In this document: one piece after another, positions 1-10,100 of the stretch
Layout: the number at the start of each line of letters is the position of its first letter
Numbering within the stretch: the stretch's first letter is position 1
Source of the DNA: Meandrina meandrites
Taxonomy: Eukaryota; Cnidaria; Anthozoa; Scleractinia; Meandrinidae
Direction: 5' to 3'
Assembly (NCBI GenBank): GCA_963693305.1
Contig: OY855913.1
Span: 9,731,701-9,795,700, forward strand
DNA length: 64,000 bases
Notes under the pieces: generated by a model
Seen by the model: only the letters and a program-made list of their open reading frames with translations
What the model was told of the DNA's origin: nothing
The model's database searches: none
Translations under genes and position numbers: made by a program

Positions 1-65
1 CGGTTTTCTTGCACAGTTTTCAGATGCTGGAACCACATGGATACCTTGAGGAAGAAATGGAAATG

Positions 66-3000
66 TCAAGTCACAACATAATAAACATGCTCTAAATAGA
101 TGCAACAAGGTCTTGCCTCGTTATGGGGGAGAAATACTTTAGCAGATGCGTCTTCAGTGTTTCCCCTGTCAAACATTTCTTTCAGCACTTCTGTTGGTGG
201 TGGAGCTGTCTTAAGGGTTTCGTCACCATATCGTCCGAAATGCTCTTCAGGCATGATATAATGGCCAGCGCAGAATCCTTTAGAATCCTTACAAGCTGGA
301 TTACCATAGGGTCTACGAGGAAGAAAATGCACAATTGTCTATTATCATTGATCAAGTCATGTGACAGGAAAAGTTGTAAATGGTGCATTTCTCCTACCTG
401 TTTGGATCTTGAACAGGAAGAGGGGTGAAGCTGAGAGGTGGACCTCCTTTGTACCAAAGTGGTTCCATAGCTGGCCGTCCTTCTTTGCACAGTGGGTGAA
501 TACAGTCATCTTGGTAGCAGCAGGTTAAATGGAAGACATATTTATCTGGTAAACCAGGAACCAGGTGACGGGATCGAAGCTTCCACACATCTTCTATCCG
601 CTGGTATTCAATAGGGTGATCTTCCTTGAGTTTCTTTTTCAAGCTGGGTTTTCCACCGAGAAATGTTTTCACCATTGATCTCAACTTTTGGTACTCTGAG
701 CTGTCTGTACCTTTGTAAAGATGTATCACTGTGTCTGCACATGGACATTTGTTCACTCGGTTTAAATAGACATCAATTGCATCACTGAGGTTTTGCTTCA
801 ATTTGACTTCATCAACATTACCACTTTGCGAGTTCAAACAAGAACCATTCAAGGTAGATGGTATGAACAAATTAGAATGCGCGAGGGCAAGACAACCATT
901 TTGGAGCTCCACTCTGTTTTTGTTACTTGAGCCACTGTCTCGCGTTGTAAGAATGAGAACTTGAGAGCCTTTGTCAAGATGGTAGCATGTCCACCAGAAC
1001 TGGACCTCCTTATGAGAGGGGCCCTCATCATGACCGCCATCAACACGAACACAAACTCTTTTCTTTCGCTGTCCAGTGAGGTAGTTGAAAAATGCTGGTT
1101 GTACATCAGGATAGGTCTCTATCTCATTCAGATCGTGAAAATGTTGAGCTGGATTCTTGCTGTGTAGTGGTGTAGCTTTGACAATCCCAGCACAAGCTTC
1201 AGAAGTTGTTTCGGTACCAGAAAAGTTATACGATGTTGTCTGTAGAGTGGATGGATATTTATTAACGTAGTCCACCTTGGTTGTCAGTGGTACCTCTTCA
1301 GAGATGCATAATGTGGCATGTTTGCTTTGTGTAGCAAGGGTGTCAAGACGAAAGCCTGCTTGGTCATCGCGGTTGATATTTAGGATATCATTTCCATCCT
1401 TGAGATGCAAAGCATCCAGGCCCCTGTAAAATGCTGCTGACCAGTGCTGATCCGGGTTGTATTTCATAGTGAATCCTTTTCTTGCTCTTCTGCATGTGAC
1501 TCTTGCAAGACCCCTATAGCGTGTAGAAGACTTTCTTCGCTTGTTTCTAGCAACACAAAGTTCAACAACGGTACCATACCCAAATTTCCTTCCATATACC
1601 ATTTCCAAATGCTCTTTCATTCTGCTGAACGTTGGTTTCTTCTGCACTTTGCGATTGCCATCAAAGGTGAGGACACCTGTCCTACGCCAACTGTCTGCCC
1701 CCACACCAGCACTCTTGACATAATTTTCTATTGTTTGGCCGATGTCTGGACACTCTTTCAGGATTTTGCTGACATTCTTGCCCCTCCTTCTCTTCAAATA
1801 TCTTGCTTTTGCAACTTTCTTTGCTGCTTGCCTCTTGGCATTTAAGCGAAGGTTCCTTATCTTTTGTGCGATTGCTGACTGTGCCTCCTTTTGCAAAGGG
1901 TCATGGATATTTCCCCAATCAACCTCAACTTCCTCTTCCTCTGACAGGACAGCTTCATCATCTGCGTCAGAGTTATTTTCTTCAAGCCTCTGTGCAAGGA
2001 GAAATGCCTGTCGGCTTTGCTCTATTATCATTTCTTCTCTCTCTTCTAAATTAAATAGATGAAGTTGGCCACTAAAATCAAGCAGCAACTGATCAATAGC
2101 TTCTTTAGAGTAATCATTCATCTTCTCCTTGATGACTTCCACAAAGCTAAACCAATTCAGTTCACAAGACTTAAGAATATCCATTAGCTGATGGGAATTC
2201 TGGTAACAAGCCGACTTATTTGTTTGCTCAGCGAGAACTGATGAGGCATGTCCCCTATAATGTCAGCATTTTGAGAAGTTGCACGTCTGACTTCTGAGAC
2301 ATTCAGAGCATCGACCGTTTCCCTAACAAATGTGTCTTCTGATGCATTCAAGTTAGTACTTACTGTTTCATTTGCAAATCTATTTTCTGATGTTTTCAGT
2401 AGGTCTGTCTCACTTACAAAATTGGCACGAACCATTTCACTAGCAGACGTGTTTTCTGCAGCATTCAAATCACATTCCTCCTCGACATCCACATTAGAAT
2501 CTGTTTCACTTTCGTCTTGCTCTGAATCCTCATCACTTTCAACTTCAATTCCAATTGATTGTAAAAGTGCTTTCTCTTGAATACTAGCAATTGATGCCAC
2601 AGCTTCTCTAATCTGTCTTATTTCACGCAGAGAATTCTCAACCTTGTCTTGTCTTTGCTGCAAATTCTCAAAGCCATATAATTGTCTCAATTTTGCGTGA
2701 CTTAGACCAGATGATTTTGCAATGCCATAGGTTAGTCTCTCTCTTTCAGCTTCAGACTCTGAAGCTGATAGCAATTGCTTCACTAAGCTTACAGACATCT
2801 GTACACCAGTGTACTGTGAACCAGAATCCTTTCTTTTTAAAAGGCTTCTTGTAAGTTCCAGGTTAGTCTCCTTAGAGACCAGATAAATGTCATCATGTTT
2901 ACTCTCATTTATTCTCAGTGCAGCCAGAGGCATCTGCAAAAGCTTCCTTTTCGCATCCTTTGCCTTGTACTTTATACCAGGACTTGACATTGCAAAGGCT

Positions 3001-5227
3001 TCATTTAACTGAATGAAACCTTTATGAAGGATACTCTTTGCAACACTTAACAAGCCAATACATGCTTTACATGGCTGCTTATGTTCTCCATGGCATATTT
3101 TCTCTTTTGTTAGAATGTACATATCCAGTGTGAAACTGTCTAATCTAGATACATCAGTAAAATTGTCAACTTTGATGTAATCTGATAAGTTTTGAAATCT
3201 TTTCAGCCGCATAATGTCATTATCACAAGGCCCCCTCGTAGGTTCTGATGTGTCTAGAGGGGGCTTTGGAGAAAACCCTGGCCCACATTGTCTGCAGTTT
3301 GTGTATGACTACAGATTTCCTTCTCCTTAACACTTGTTTCCTGAGCATAAGTCACTTTTCCACTTCCTGATTCTTCTGTTGTACTTTTTTCTTCAATCGT
3401 CTTCTGAATAAAGCTTTGAAAGAGACTTTTATGTTTCTGCCCCCCACCTGTAGAATTCTCTTCTCTATCATCAGACTTTTTACTCTTCTTATACCATTTT
3501 GACTTCTTCTCCTTTCTTTCCAGCAATTGCAACTCTTGCTGACACTTATGTAATTCTTGCCTGAGTGTGTTCATTTCTTTTTGAAGTTTTTCACAAGTCT
3601 CCCAGTCTTTAGAATTTTGGGCTTTACTTTGATGTAACATCTTGAACTTAATCTCTTTTTTCTTCCCATCAATATCTTCCAGGAGTTTAATAACATGCTC
3701 TTTCCTAAATGATTCTGTTGTATTCTTTCTCTTTGCTGATTTTTCTACGTCTATTTCACTAGACAAAGTTGATCTTGACTTACCCTTCTTAAATGTAAAA
3801 CTGGTATCATTCCTGACAGCTTCTTTAGCTTTTTCGTAAAGCACATCTCTCTTTATTAAGAGGGAAGGATCGTCTAAAGCCAGATTTGCTGAAGCCTCAT
3901 TGATAGCAGTTTGGTAGGGTGTTAGAATTCTCGTTGTTCCCTTGCCATATATCTTGGAGGATTCAATAATATCCTGGCTTTTACTGGTTGTACTTGTCCC
4001 CTACAGTAAGAAGAGAGAATTCCTGTAAACTGCCGTTTTTACTTCAATGTACACAGTAACTTCTGTATTTCCTTTAAGCAAAATACATACAAAGAGATGC
4101 ATTTACATAAATGGCTTCAAAAGAAATTAACTAACAGAAATAAAAATATCCTGCTTTGAAGTGTCTTTTTTATGGTTATAAGCCAGGTGCTAGAGAACTT
4201 TACACTAACCTTTACTTTTGGGCCAATCTGGACGTTGCCATTATTGACTAAAATAGTAGTCTGAACTTGTCCACAGCTTTGTCCATAGCTGGCACCTGCT
4301 GACCTTGCTGAACCAGCTGTCACAAAGGACATACATTTTAGGTAAACAAGCATATCTTTTCCCCAGTGGGATTAAGATTTTGCTACAAAGTGTTGTAGTG
4401 GAAGATTAAGTGCCTAAATTCGGTTCTACTTTATATTCAATGCATTCCAAGAGCTGGAAATTGCAAGAAGTGTACTAGCATTTGGTCAGGCCAATAAAAA
4501 CAACTTTAATGAACATTTATATGTAATGAACATTACATATTTTTAGAGGACATGCACACAAACTTAAGAATAAAATTAAATGTCACAAAATGGAAGAACA
4601 CTGCACTTACATTTGGATGTAGAAGTACAAGTGGTTTTAGACACTGTTATTATACTAGAGGGTCTAGTGGTTGTTTCCTGGTTTGTGAATTTCTGACACT
4701 GCCAAAGAAAAATAGAACTCGTTTTAAATACTGTTCTTAATATAAATAAGCAGGTGACATTTGAAAAATAAATGGGCATTTATTAAACCCATAAATAAAC
4801 TTACCTCGTTCAAGACTACGCGAATCTTTGCCTTGTCTTTTACAGACCCTAAGTCCTTTATATCTAGATATTCTTCCCACTCATTGTCATATTGTTGAAA
4901 TACTATCGTTTCTCCACTGTCGATCTCAAACTCTTTTTTAACAGTGAGCGGAAATGCTTCGTCAAGGACGAAAACTTTCCGTCGCTCTCCGTACAGGACA
5001 AGAACCTTTTCAAAGTAGAACAAAAAAAAAATTAGCATCCAGCATGCATATTTGTAGAGATGAAATATACTCATGAATATGTAAACGCGTAGAGAAAGCA
5101 ATACAAGAAAAAAATTAAAGGAACGAGGACGTTTGTACTTGTTAAAACACGAGAACAGATTTAAAAGAAGCGATGGCCAAGATGTAAGGGCAAATAAAAC
5201 AAATTTGCTTACCTTTCGTTCGCTCAT
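66..5227 (-). CDS. Multi-exon transposon-like gene: acidic N-terminal domain plus candidate DDE core
   Basis: I do not recognise this family by name. Exons read by splice consensus and phase: 5227-5213 (MSERK), 5005-4805, 4698-4611, 4316-4210, 4000-about 3254, then open blocks 3212-2184 and 2184-398, and last exon 312-66 ending in TGA. Phases match at every junction from 5227 to 4000 and from 398 to 312. Exon 2 (67 aa, starting VLVLYGERRKVF and holding an acidic GETIVFQQYDNEWEEYLDI stretch) resembles a small PB1/ubiquitin-like module. The middle is charged and coiled-coil-like; the C-terminal block has an HTH-like stretch, candidate D/D/E residues and a Cys/His cluster. The blocks at 4000-3254, 3212-2184 and 2184-398 are in three different frames, so an intact single protein needs unseen introns; otherwise the copy is frameshifted. 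Probably transposon-derived, active or decayed. Confidence 0.6.
394..2184 (-). CDS. Candidate DDE transposase-like block (596 aa open frame)
   Basis: Largest open block of the left-edge gene. Residues about 45-90 are acidic, 105-140 very basic (nuclear-localisation-like), and about 183-212 look like a helix-turn-helix (TFSRMKEHLEMVYGRKFGYG). Conserved-looking acidic residues are D281 (GFRLDT), D382 (RVDGGHDEG) and E426 (NRVELQNG), spaced as an RNase H-fold DDE triad could be; this assignment is inference. A Cys/His cluster follows at 555-566 (CCYQDDCIHPLC). The terminal TAG overlaps a good donor (CAG|GTAGGA at 398/397). Splicing over an 85-bp intron to 312 keeps the frame and adds about 82 residues with further Cys and His, which may complete a zinc-binding domain. 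Its first ATG overlaps the stop of the upstream block (TAATG). Confidence 0.6.
   Translation of the reverse strand: MDILKSCELNWFSFVEVIKEKMNDYSKEAIDQLLLDFSGQLHLFNLEEREEMIIEQSRQAFLLAQRLEENNSDADDEAVLSEEEEVEVDWGNIHDPLQKEAQSAIAQKIRNLRLNAKRQAAKKVAKARYLKRRRGKNVSKILKECPDIGQTIENYVKSAGVGADSWRRTGVLTFDGNRKVQKKPTFSRMKEHLEMVYGRKFGYGTVVELCVARNKRRKSSTRYRGLARVTCRRARKGFTMKYNPDQHWSAAFYRGLDALHLKDGNDILNINRDDQAGFRLDTLATQSKHATLCISEEVPLTTKVDYVNKYPSTLQTTSYNFSGTETTSEACAGIVKATPLHSKNPAQHFHDLNEIETYPDVQPAFFNYLTGQRKKRVCVRVDGGHDEGPSHKEVQFWWTCYHLDKGSQVLILTTRDSGSSNKNRVELQNGCLALAHSNLFIPSTLNGSCLNSQSGNVDEVKLKQNLSDAIDVYLNRVNKCPCADTVIHLYKGTDSSEYQKLRSMVKTFLGGKPSLKKKLKEDHPIEYQRIEDVWKLRSRHLVPGLPDKYVFHLTCCYQDDCIHPLCKEGRPAMEPLWYKGGPPLSFTPLPVQDPNR
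2184..3212 (-). CDS. Acidic repeat-bearing middle block (342 aa open frame)
   Basis: Lies upstream of the DDE-like block on the same strand, in another frame. The first 110 residues are mixed and charged with a Cys-rich patch (KACIGLLS). A central segment resembles a coiled coil (QQRQDKVENSLREIRQIREA). Residues about 225-310 are very acidic and contain a degenerate repeat around NASE...ET. The frame stays open upstream of its ATG to a TAG near 3303, where it would encode CRQCGPGFSPKPPLDTSE, overlapping the end of the 4000-3254 block. This suggests a frameshift or an unrecognised splice between the two. No family recognised. Confidence 0.45.
   Translation of the reverse strand: MRLKRFQNLSDYIKVDNFTDVSRLDSFTLDMYILTKEKICHGEHKQPCKACIGLLSVAKSILHKGFIQLNEAFAMSSPGIKYKAKDAKRKLLQMPLAALRINESKHDDIYLVSKETNLELTRSLLKRKDSGSQYTGVQMSVSLVKQLLSASESEAERERLTYGIAKSSGLSHAKLRQLYGFENLQQRQDKVENSLREIRQIREAVASIASIQEKALLQSIGIEVESDEDSEQDESETDSNVDVEEECDLNAAENTSASEMVRANFVSETDLLKTSENRFANETVSTNLNASEDTFVRETVDALNVSEVRRATSQNADIIGDMPHQFSLSKQISRLVTRIPIS
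3254..4000 (-). CDS. Lysine/glutamate-rich coiled-coil exon of the left-edge gene
   Basis: Acceptor ACTGTAG|GGG at 4001/4000 opens a phase-0 frame beginning GTSTTSKSQDIIESS and running to a stop at 3256-3254. The N-terminal 60 residues carry a conserved-looking KIYGKGTTRILTPYQTAINE stretch. About residues 90-150 form a heptad-like coiled coil rich in Lys, Glu and Gln. The following part is Ser/Lys rich. It joins in phase with the exon at 4316-4210. The join to the next block (3212-2184) needs a frame change, so either an intron is missed or the copy has a frameshift around 3255-3305. Confidence 0.5.
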   Translation of the reverse strand, partial: GTSTTSKSQDIIESSKIYGKGTTRILTPYQTAINEASANLALDDPSLLIKRDVLYEKAKEAVRNDTSFTFKKGKSRSTLSSEIDVEKSAKRKNTTESFRKEHVIKLLEDIDGKKKEIKFKMLHQSKAQNSKDWETCEKLQKEMNTLRQELHKCQQELQLLERKEKKSKWYKKSKKSDDREENSTGGGQKHKSLFQSFIQKTIEEKSTTEESGSGKVTYAQETSVKEKEICSHTQTADNVGQGFLQSPL

Positions 5228-5420
5228 GGCGAAAAAACTCCAAAACGACGTCCAAAACAGCGCGAAAAAGCAATAGAGATCCTTTGCGCGGCGACTCATT
5301 TCCAGGTTCTCTCGGCCTTCCAAGATGGCTGCCATGTCAAATTCCCGACCCAGGGGCAGCGCCCAAGTGTCAAAATCCCTTCCCAGGGGAAAGGTGGCTG
5401 AGTCAAATTCCCGTGGGTAG

Positions 5421-5443
5421 CCCCCCCCCCCCCCCCCCCCCCC
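5421..5443. repeat. Poly-C tract (23 C) beside a dispersed repeat end
   Basis: Uninterrupted run of 23 C followed by CACCCTGGGGCTTAACATTG. A similar TTAACATTGA end next to a C/G-rich run occurs inverted at about 34760-34800, so this is probably the internal end of a dispersed repeat. It lies just upstream of the left-edge gene. Confidence 0.7.
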
Positions 5444-5776
5444 GCACCCTGGGGCTTAACATTGACAGGTGCATTACTGCAAGTCAAGCGGAATGAAAAT
5501 CAACCGTTTAGATTTTGTGAGTGCACATCATGGAATTCCATTGATTGCTTCATCGCTGTCTGTCGAGAGGAATGAAAGGACAAGACTGAACCCGGGCTCG
5601 CATGTAAGTTTTTTGTTTGTTTAAGCTGACTTGTTCTTTTCCATCGGTTTTCCAGCCGGCTTAAATTCGATTCAGTGTATTCATAACATGCCTGTAGGAG
5701 AAACAGCCTATTCAGCTTAAAACTAACTTCTTTTGTGTTGTCTGAAAAAACCGTTTTATGAAACCAGACTTTTACT

Positions 5777-6145
5777 ACCATTTTCGAGCTACCGTGAACG
5801 GCTAACTTTTTAGCGCGTTTTCTCACGATCGAGCAAAACATTCAAGTTTGTCTAGACAAACTGTCGCGTTTTGCAAGTGAACCAAAGATCAAGATCGCTC
5901 GCTGTCTCAGCATTTACCAAAAATATAAAGCCGCCATTTGCTGTCGACATTCATTGAAGAAACATAAAACGTCGACGCAAAAGTTTTCGAAACCTGTGTT
6001 TCATGACCAGAAACACACAGGCTGAGTTGCCAAAACTTGACATGTTTACGCTCCAAACGCGACGGTTTGTCTAGGCAAACTTGAATGCTTTACGCGTGAA
6101 AATTCGCGGAAAAAAGTTCGCCGTTCACGGTAGTTCGAAAATGGA
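5777..6145. repeat. Foldback (MITE-like) element
   Basis: Arms 5777-5870 and 6057-6145 are inverted copies with scattered mismatches; both hold a CTACCGTGAACGGC core and an AAGTTTG(T/C)CTAGACAAAC segment. A loop of about 185 bp separates them. No open frame inside, so it is likely a non-autonomous DNA transposon remnant. Confidence 0.7.
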
Positions 6146-6339
6146 AGTATCTTTTTTAGTGAAACGGACTGAATTTGCTTTGCTAACGGCAGTGTTATTC
6201 ACAAAAAATAATCATTTCGCTTAGCGAAATTTACGGATTGCAGAACGTTCACTCTCTAGACACTAATCCTTGACTTTATTTAGATACCGACTCATGCCAT
6301 GCAATTCAAAAGAAGAGATTTCTTTATTTTTGCTAGGAT

Positions 6340-6386
6340 AACCCTATGCTAACCCTAACCTTTTACCCTAACCCCTAGGGTTAATG
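6340..6386. repeat. Degenerate interstitial telomere-type repeat
   Basis: Several CCCTAA-type units (AACCCTA, CTAACCCTAACC, TACCCTAACCCC) end in the inverted AGGGTTA. TTAGGG is the general metazoan telomere unit. The block is short and imperfect. Confidence 0.5.
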
Positions 6387-7059
6387 TTTGTAGAGTTAAA
6401 ACAGTAATCGGTTCAACTTCGCTGATTTCATTGTTTCGCGGAACAAAAGGTTTCTTTCGTCAAAGTCCAGTTTTTGCATGCGTAATTTTTTGGAAACAAG
6501 GCAGACAACAGCGGGAAAAAATACAGGACAGTGTTTAACACACGTAAACAAACTCGCACGCGAAATTTGGAGTTGTTTTGACAATGTTCAATTTAGCCAA
6601 AAACTTAATCTGCGCGTCTTGCCCTCACGCCTTCATATTGTCCTCTCAGCCGCGGATAACAGCAGTGGTTTTCGACATAAAAAGCAAGAAAACGGAGAAA
6701 TAGTTTGCTTAAAAATAGCACACAACAAAACGTACAAAAATATAGAAAATTCAGGACAAAAAGGGCAATACTTCTAATACCTGAAAGTAAATTCTTGCTT
6801 TCGACATCCACCATCTTGAAACAAAATACAACCAATCACTATTGTTGAAACTCTTCACGTGATCTAGTTTCCAATCAACAGCAGAATTTTTTTACGGAAT
6901 ATAGTACGAGGCCTGGTACGACGCTGCGCATTGGTCCACATGCATAGCCAATATTGACAATATCTAGCCAATAAAAATTGTGCGTTCCTTTTGTGTCAGT
7001 CAAAACCTTCCACATCAAATCACATCTGCAAAACGAACACGTGATACCTAAAACCGAGA

Positions 7060-7066
7060 TATAAAA
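7060..7066 (+). promoter_or_regulatory. TATA box (TATAAAA) of the mini-exon gene
   Basis: TATAAAA lies 53 bp before the proposed ATG at 7119, giving a predicted transcription start near 7090. CCAAT-type motifs occur upstream (AGCCAATA near 6946 and 6967). Position fits a core promoter; function is inferred. Confidence 0.5.
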
Positions 7067-7118
7067 ACCGTGTCCCAAAAAGTCCCACCCTTGTCTTGGT
7101 GCGCGGAACTGAAGTCCC

Positions 7119-10100
7119 ATGGACTATACCAAAGATTTCAGCCGTAAAATGGGTGAGCGTTTTTCTTAAAATTTCGTCAAAGCTCTCATTGCATTCCTAT
7201 CTATGCTAACTATGTAACGCGAAATAAACTTACAGAGTAATCTTTAGACTTTTCAATTTTTTCACACATTATCAAGGTTTAATACTGCGTTGTTTGAACG
7301 TTGTTTGTACTTACGTCATAGGAAAACCTAAAAACTCACAAACTTCTCTGCGCTTTTTCCGTTTCAGAGACGAGTTCGATTAAGTGTGAACCGATCAGTC
7401 ACGGTAAGCGTTCTTATTTTAGTGCTTCGTTTCTTCTGTTTGTTGACTTGCCTTTCGTGAGCTAGTGGTGGACTTACAAGTTTAACGAAATGCCATCGCT
7501 TAAAAATTGAGCTTATTTTCTGTACAATTTCCTTTAGATTCAGAGGCGCAGAGCCCCGTAATAAATCAGCATGTCAATCAAGGTAAGCAACGCTATCTTA
7601 ATATTTTGAAACTTTTTTGGTTCATTTCATTTAAGACAGCATTTGTGTAGTTGTTTACTGAATCAAAACATGTTTACGTGTTTACCGCCAACTTGGGGGG
7701 GATATCTCTTGCAATCGCAGTTCGTTATAAAATACACTGTAAGCCACCGAGTAAAAAAAATATTTTTTTGCGTATTTCCCTTCAGATTCAGAACTGCACA
7801 CAAGTTAAAGATATCGAAATAAGTGAGGTTATTGAATTTTTTTTCGAATTTTCGTCTCGCAGTTCCATTTTAGTTGCCGCCAACTTGGCGCCGAACGTCG
7901 ATTCAATTCCTAATAAGGAAGCGACCTCTTAAAAACTATTTTTTGTACATTTTCCTTTAGATCCAGGACTGAAAGTCGAACCAACAGATCAGAGTAAGTT
8001 ACGTTATTTTAATATTTCGGAACTTAAAGTAATTTTCGAGTTCTACGAATCGAACGAATTTCAGTGCTTGCCTCCTTTATAGGCCTGTTATACATTTTTT
8101 AAACCGCTGGCCGGTGTACTGCAGATATATTACGCATAAGGGTAGGACTAACGGTCTATTATTTTTGAAGGGCGTGGGGATGAAAAATCCTGAAAAAATC
8201 GTTTCAAAAAGCGAAAAAATCACATTTTCAGACATGGAAAGAATTGTCTGCATGAAGATGCTACTAGAAAAAAAATTGTTTCCACAAGGACACAGACAAA
8301 GATGTTTGTCTTGGAAAAATTGTCATCCCCCCCCCCCCCCCCCCCCCTCCCCCACCACTTTCAAAAGATAATGGTTCATCCCTGAATAGATGTAAAACGG
8401 CAAGACACCATATGACATAGTTTCATACATTTCCTTCTTTAATAAACGTACGTTTTTAACAGAATGTTTTGTCCTCCCATTTTTAATAATAAGCATTTCA
8501 ATGTTACAGATATCAATGATCAGCCTGTGATGCCAAGGATAGTAAATTACTGTAAGCATTTCTTTTGAATACAGTCAGTTTCACGATTTCAGACTCAGAA
8601 CCTTGATGACATTATCTTAAAAGAAATGATTTTTCTATATAAAATTAAGTTTACTCTAAAAGTCAGTTAAATCTTCTCAACTACCTATTAAATAGGGGCA
8701 CCCAACAGGTCCAGAAGACCTATAATTGCCTACAATTTTTCGATTAAAGTGTGATGAAAAAACTAGAGATTTCTTTAGCTCAAACTTTCATGACACAACC
8801 AAATTAATTGCCTGATTTCATGCCATGCACGGGCCTGACACTACCGGATTTTTGCGGACCTATTTACAACTTGTAAATGTTAAGATGGCGACGAAAACAG
8901 TTGGCACTAGTCTTGTGCAAGTAAATTATGTAAAAATTATTGCAAAAGCCCAAAGGTCCATAACTACACTTTGACTAAAGTGGGTTCCGCATCAAAAAAG
9001 ATTCAGGAAAATACAGTAGTGCCAGGCCCCCACGCAGTATGAAATCTTTCATAGGGAGAAAAATGTTGTTTTGGGCATGAAAAAAGCCCACCTACATTTT
9101 TCGAGAAGACACTAATGGCTCATAAATTCAGGTAATAATATTTCGTTCCCAAAAATTATACACTTTTCTTAACATTTAAAAATGAGCCTCACCCTTTTGT
9201 CAAACATGAGCCTATATTTTGAGATTTATACTGTGATATTACAACTCATGAAAATTCCCAGAATGACATCCCATCTTTTATCTCCTAGTACAATGATATA
9301 TATATTTATATCTAAAAACATTCATATCTAATAACTGTATGTTTAACACCAAACATTGAAAATCTTACTCTTTTTATAGATTCCTTAGCAGATGGTATGA
9401 ATCTGCACACTAGAGGTAAATATAAGTCTCATATGAAAATTACTCATAACTTAGATTTGCAATTTATGACTATTAAACCATAATTACAACTATCCATTTA
9501 CCCTATCAAAAACACTACAGCTGACCTAATTACAAACAGATTGCAATTAAAACATTCTTCACAACATATAAGCTAAATGAGGATTGTTCTTACATTAGGT
9601 CAAGGCTCTGCAATTACCAGCAGTGTGAGACACCATCTGGTGCAACGCCGTAAGTACATTTCAAAATAAATAAAAAAAACAGTACCACTCAAATAAATGT
9701 TCAGGAAACAGATTTGTTCTCTTTAGTTTAAACAACCGTTTAGTTGCTCTAAATGGAGATGAAACAAATTGTAAACAGTTTCTGAAAAGCTAGCTTAACT
9801 TGCGAACAATATATGTTACAGTTGTACCTGATCACAAGTCTAAAAGCTGAACATACAACACCACTAAGTGGTCTTAGCAGGGATGTAGCTAAGAAAACGC
9901 TAAGCCGGCTCATGAACAAGCCCACCTGGCTTTTCTGGCCTTCGCAGCCCTGTTTTTGTTTTCATGTGAAATTTAAACCAGATTTAAGTTCTCTTTCAGC
10001 CACTGAAATTAGCCGGCAGTCCGCCCTTAGCGACAACCCTGTCTTAGATAAAAAAATCATCACCCATTGTTTTGAAAAAATCACAAAGTAATAGAAGAAT

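Noticed and set aside
3254..3310. Programmed ribosomal frameshift joining the left-edge blocks
   Set aside because: No slippery heptamer with a downstream structure was seen; an indel or missed splice is simpler.
4724..5335. Single 203-aa protein across 5335-4724
   Set aside because: It reads through the GTAAGC donor at 5212 and the intron; only 5227-5213 and 5005-4805 fit the spliced model.
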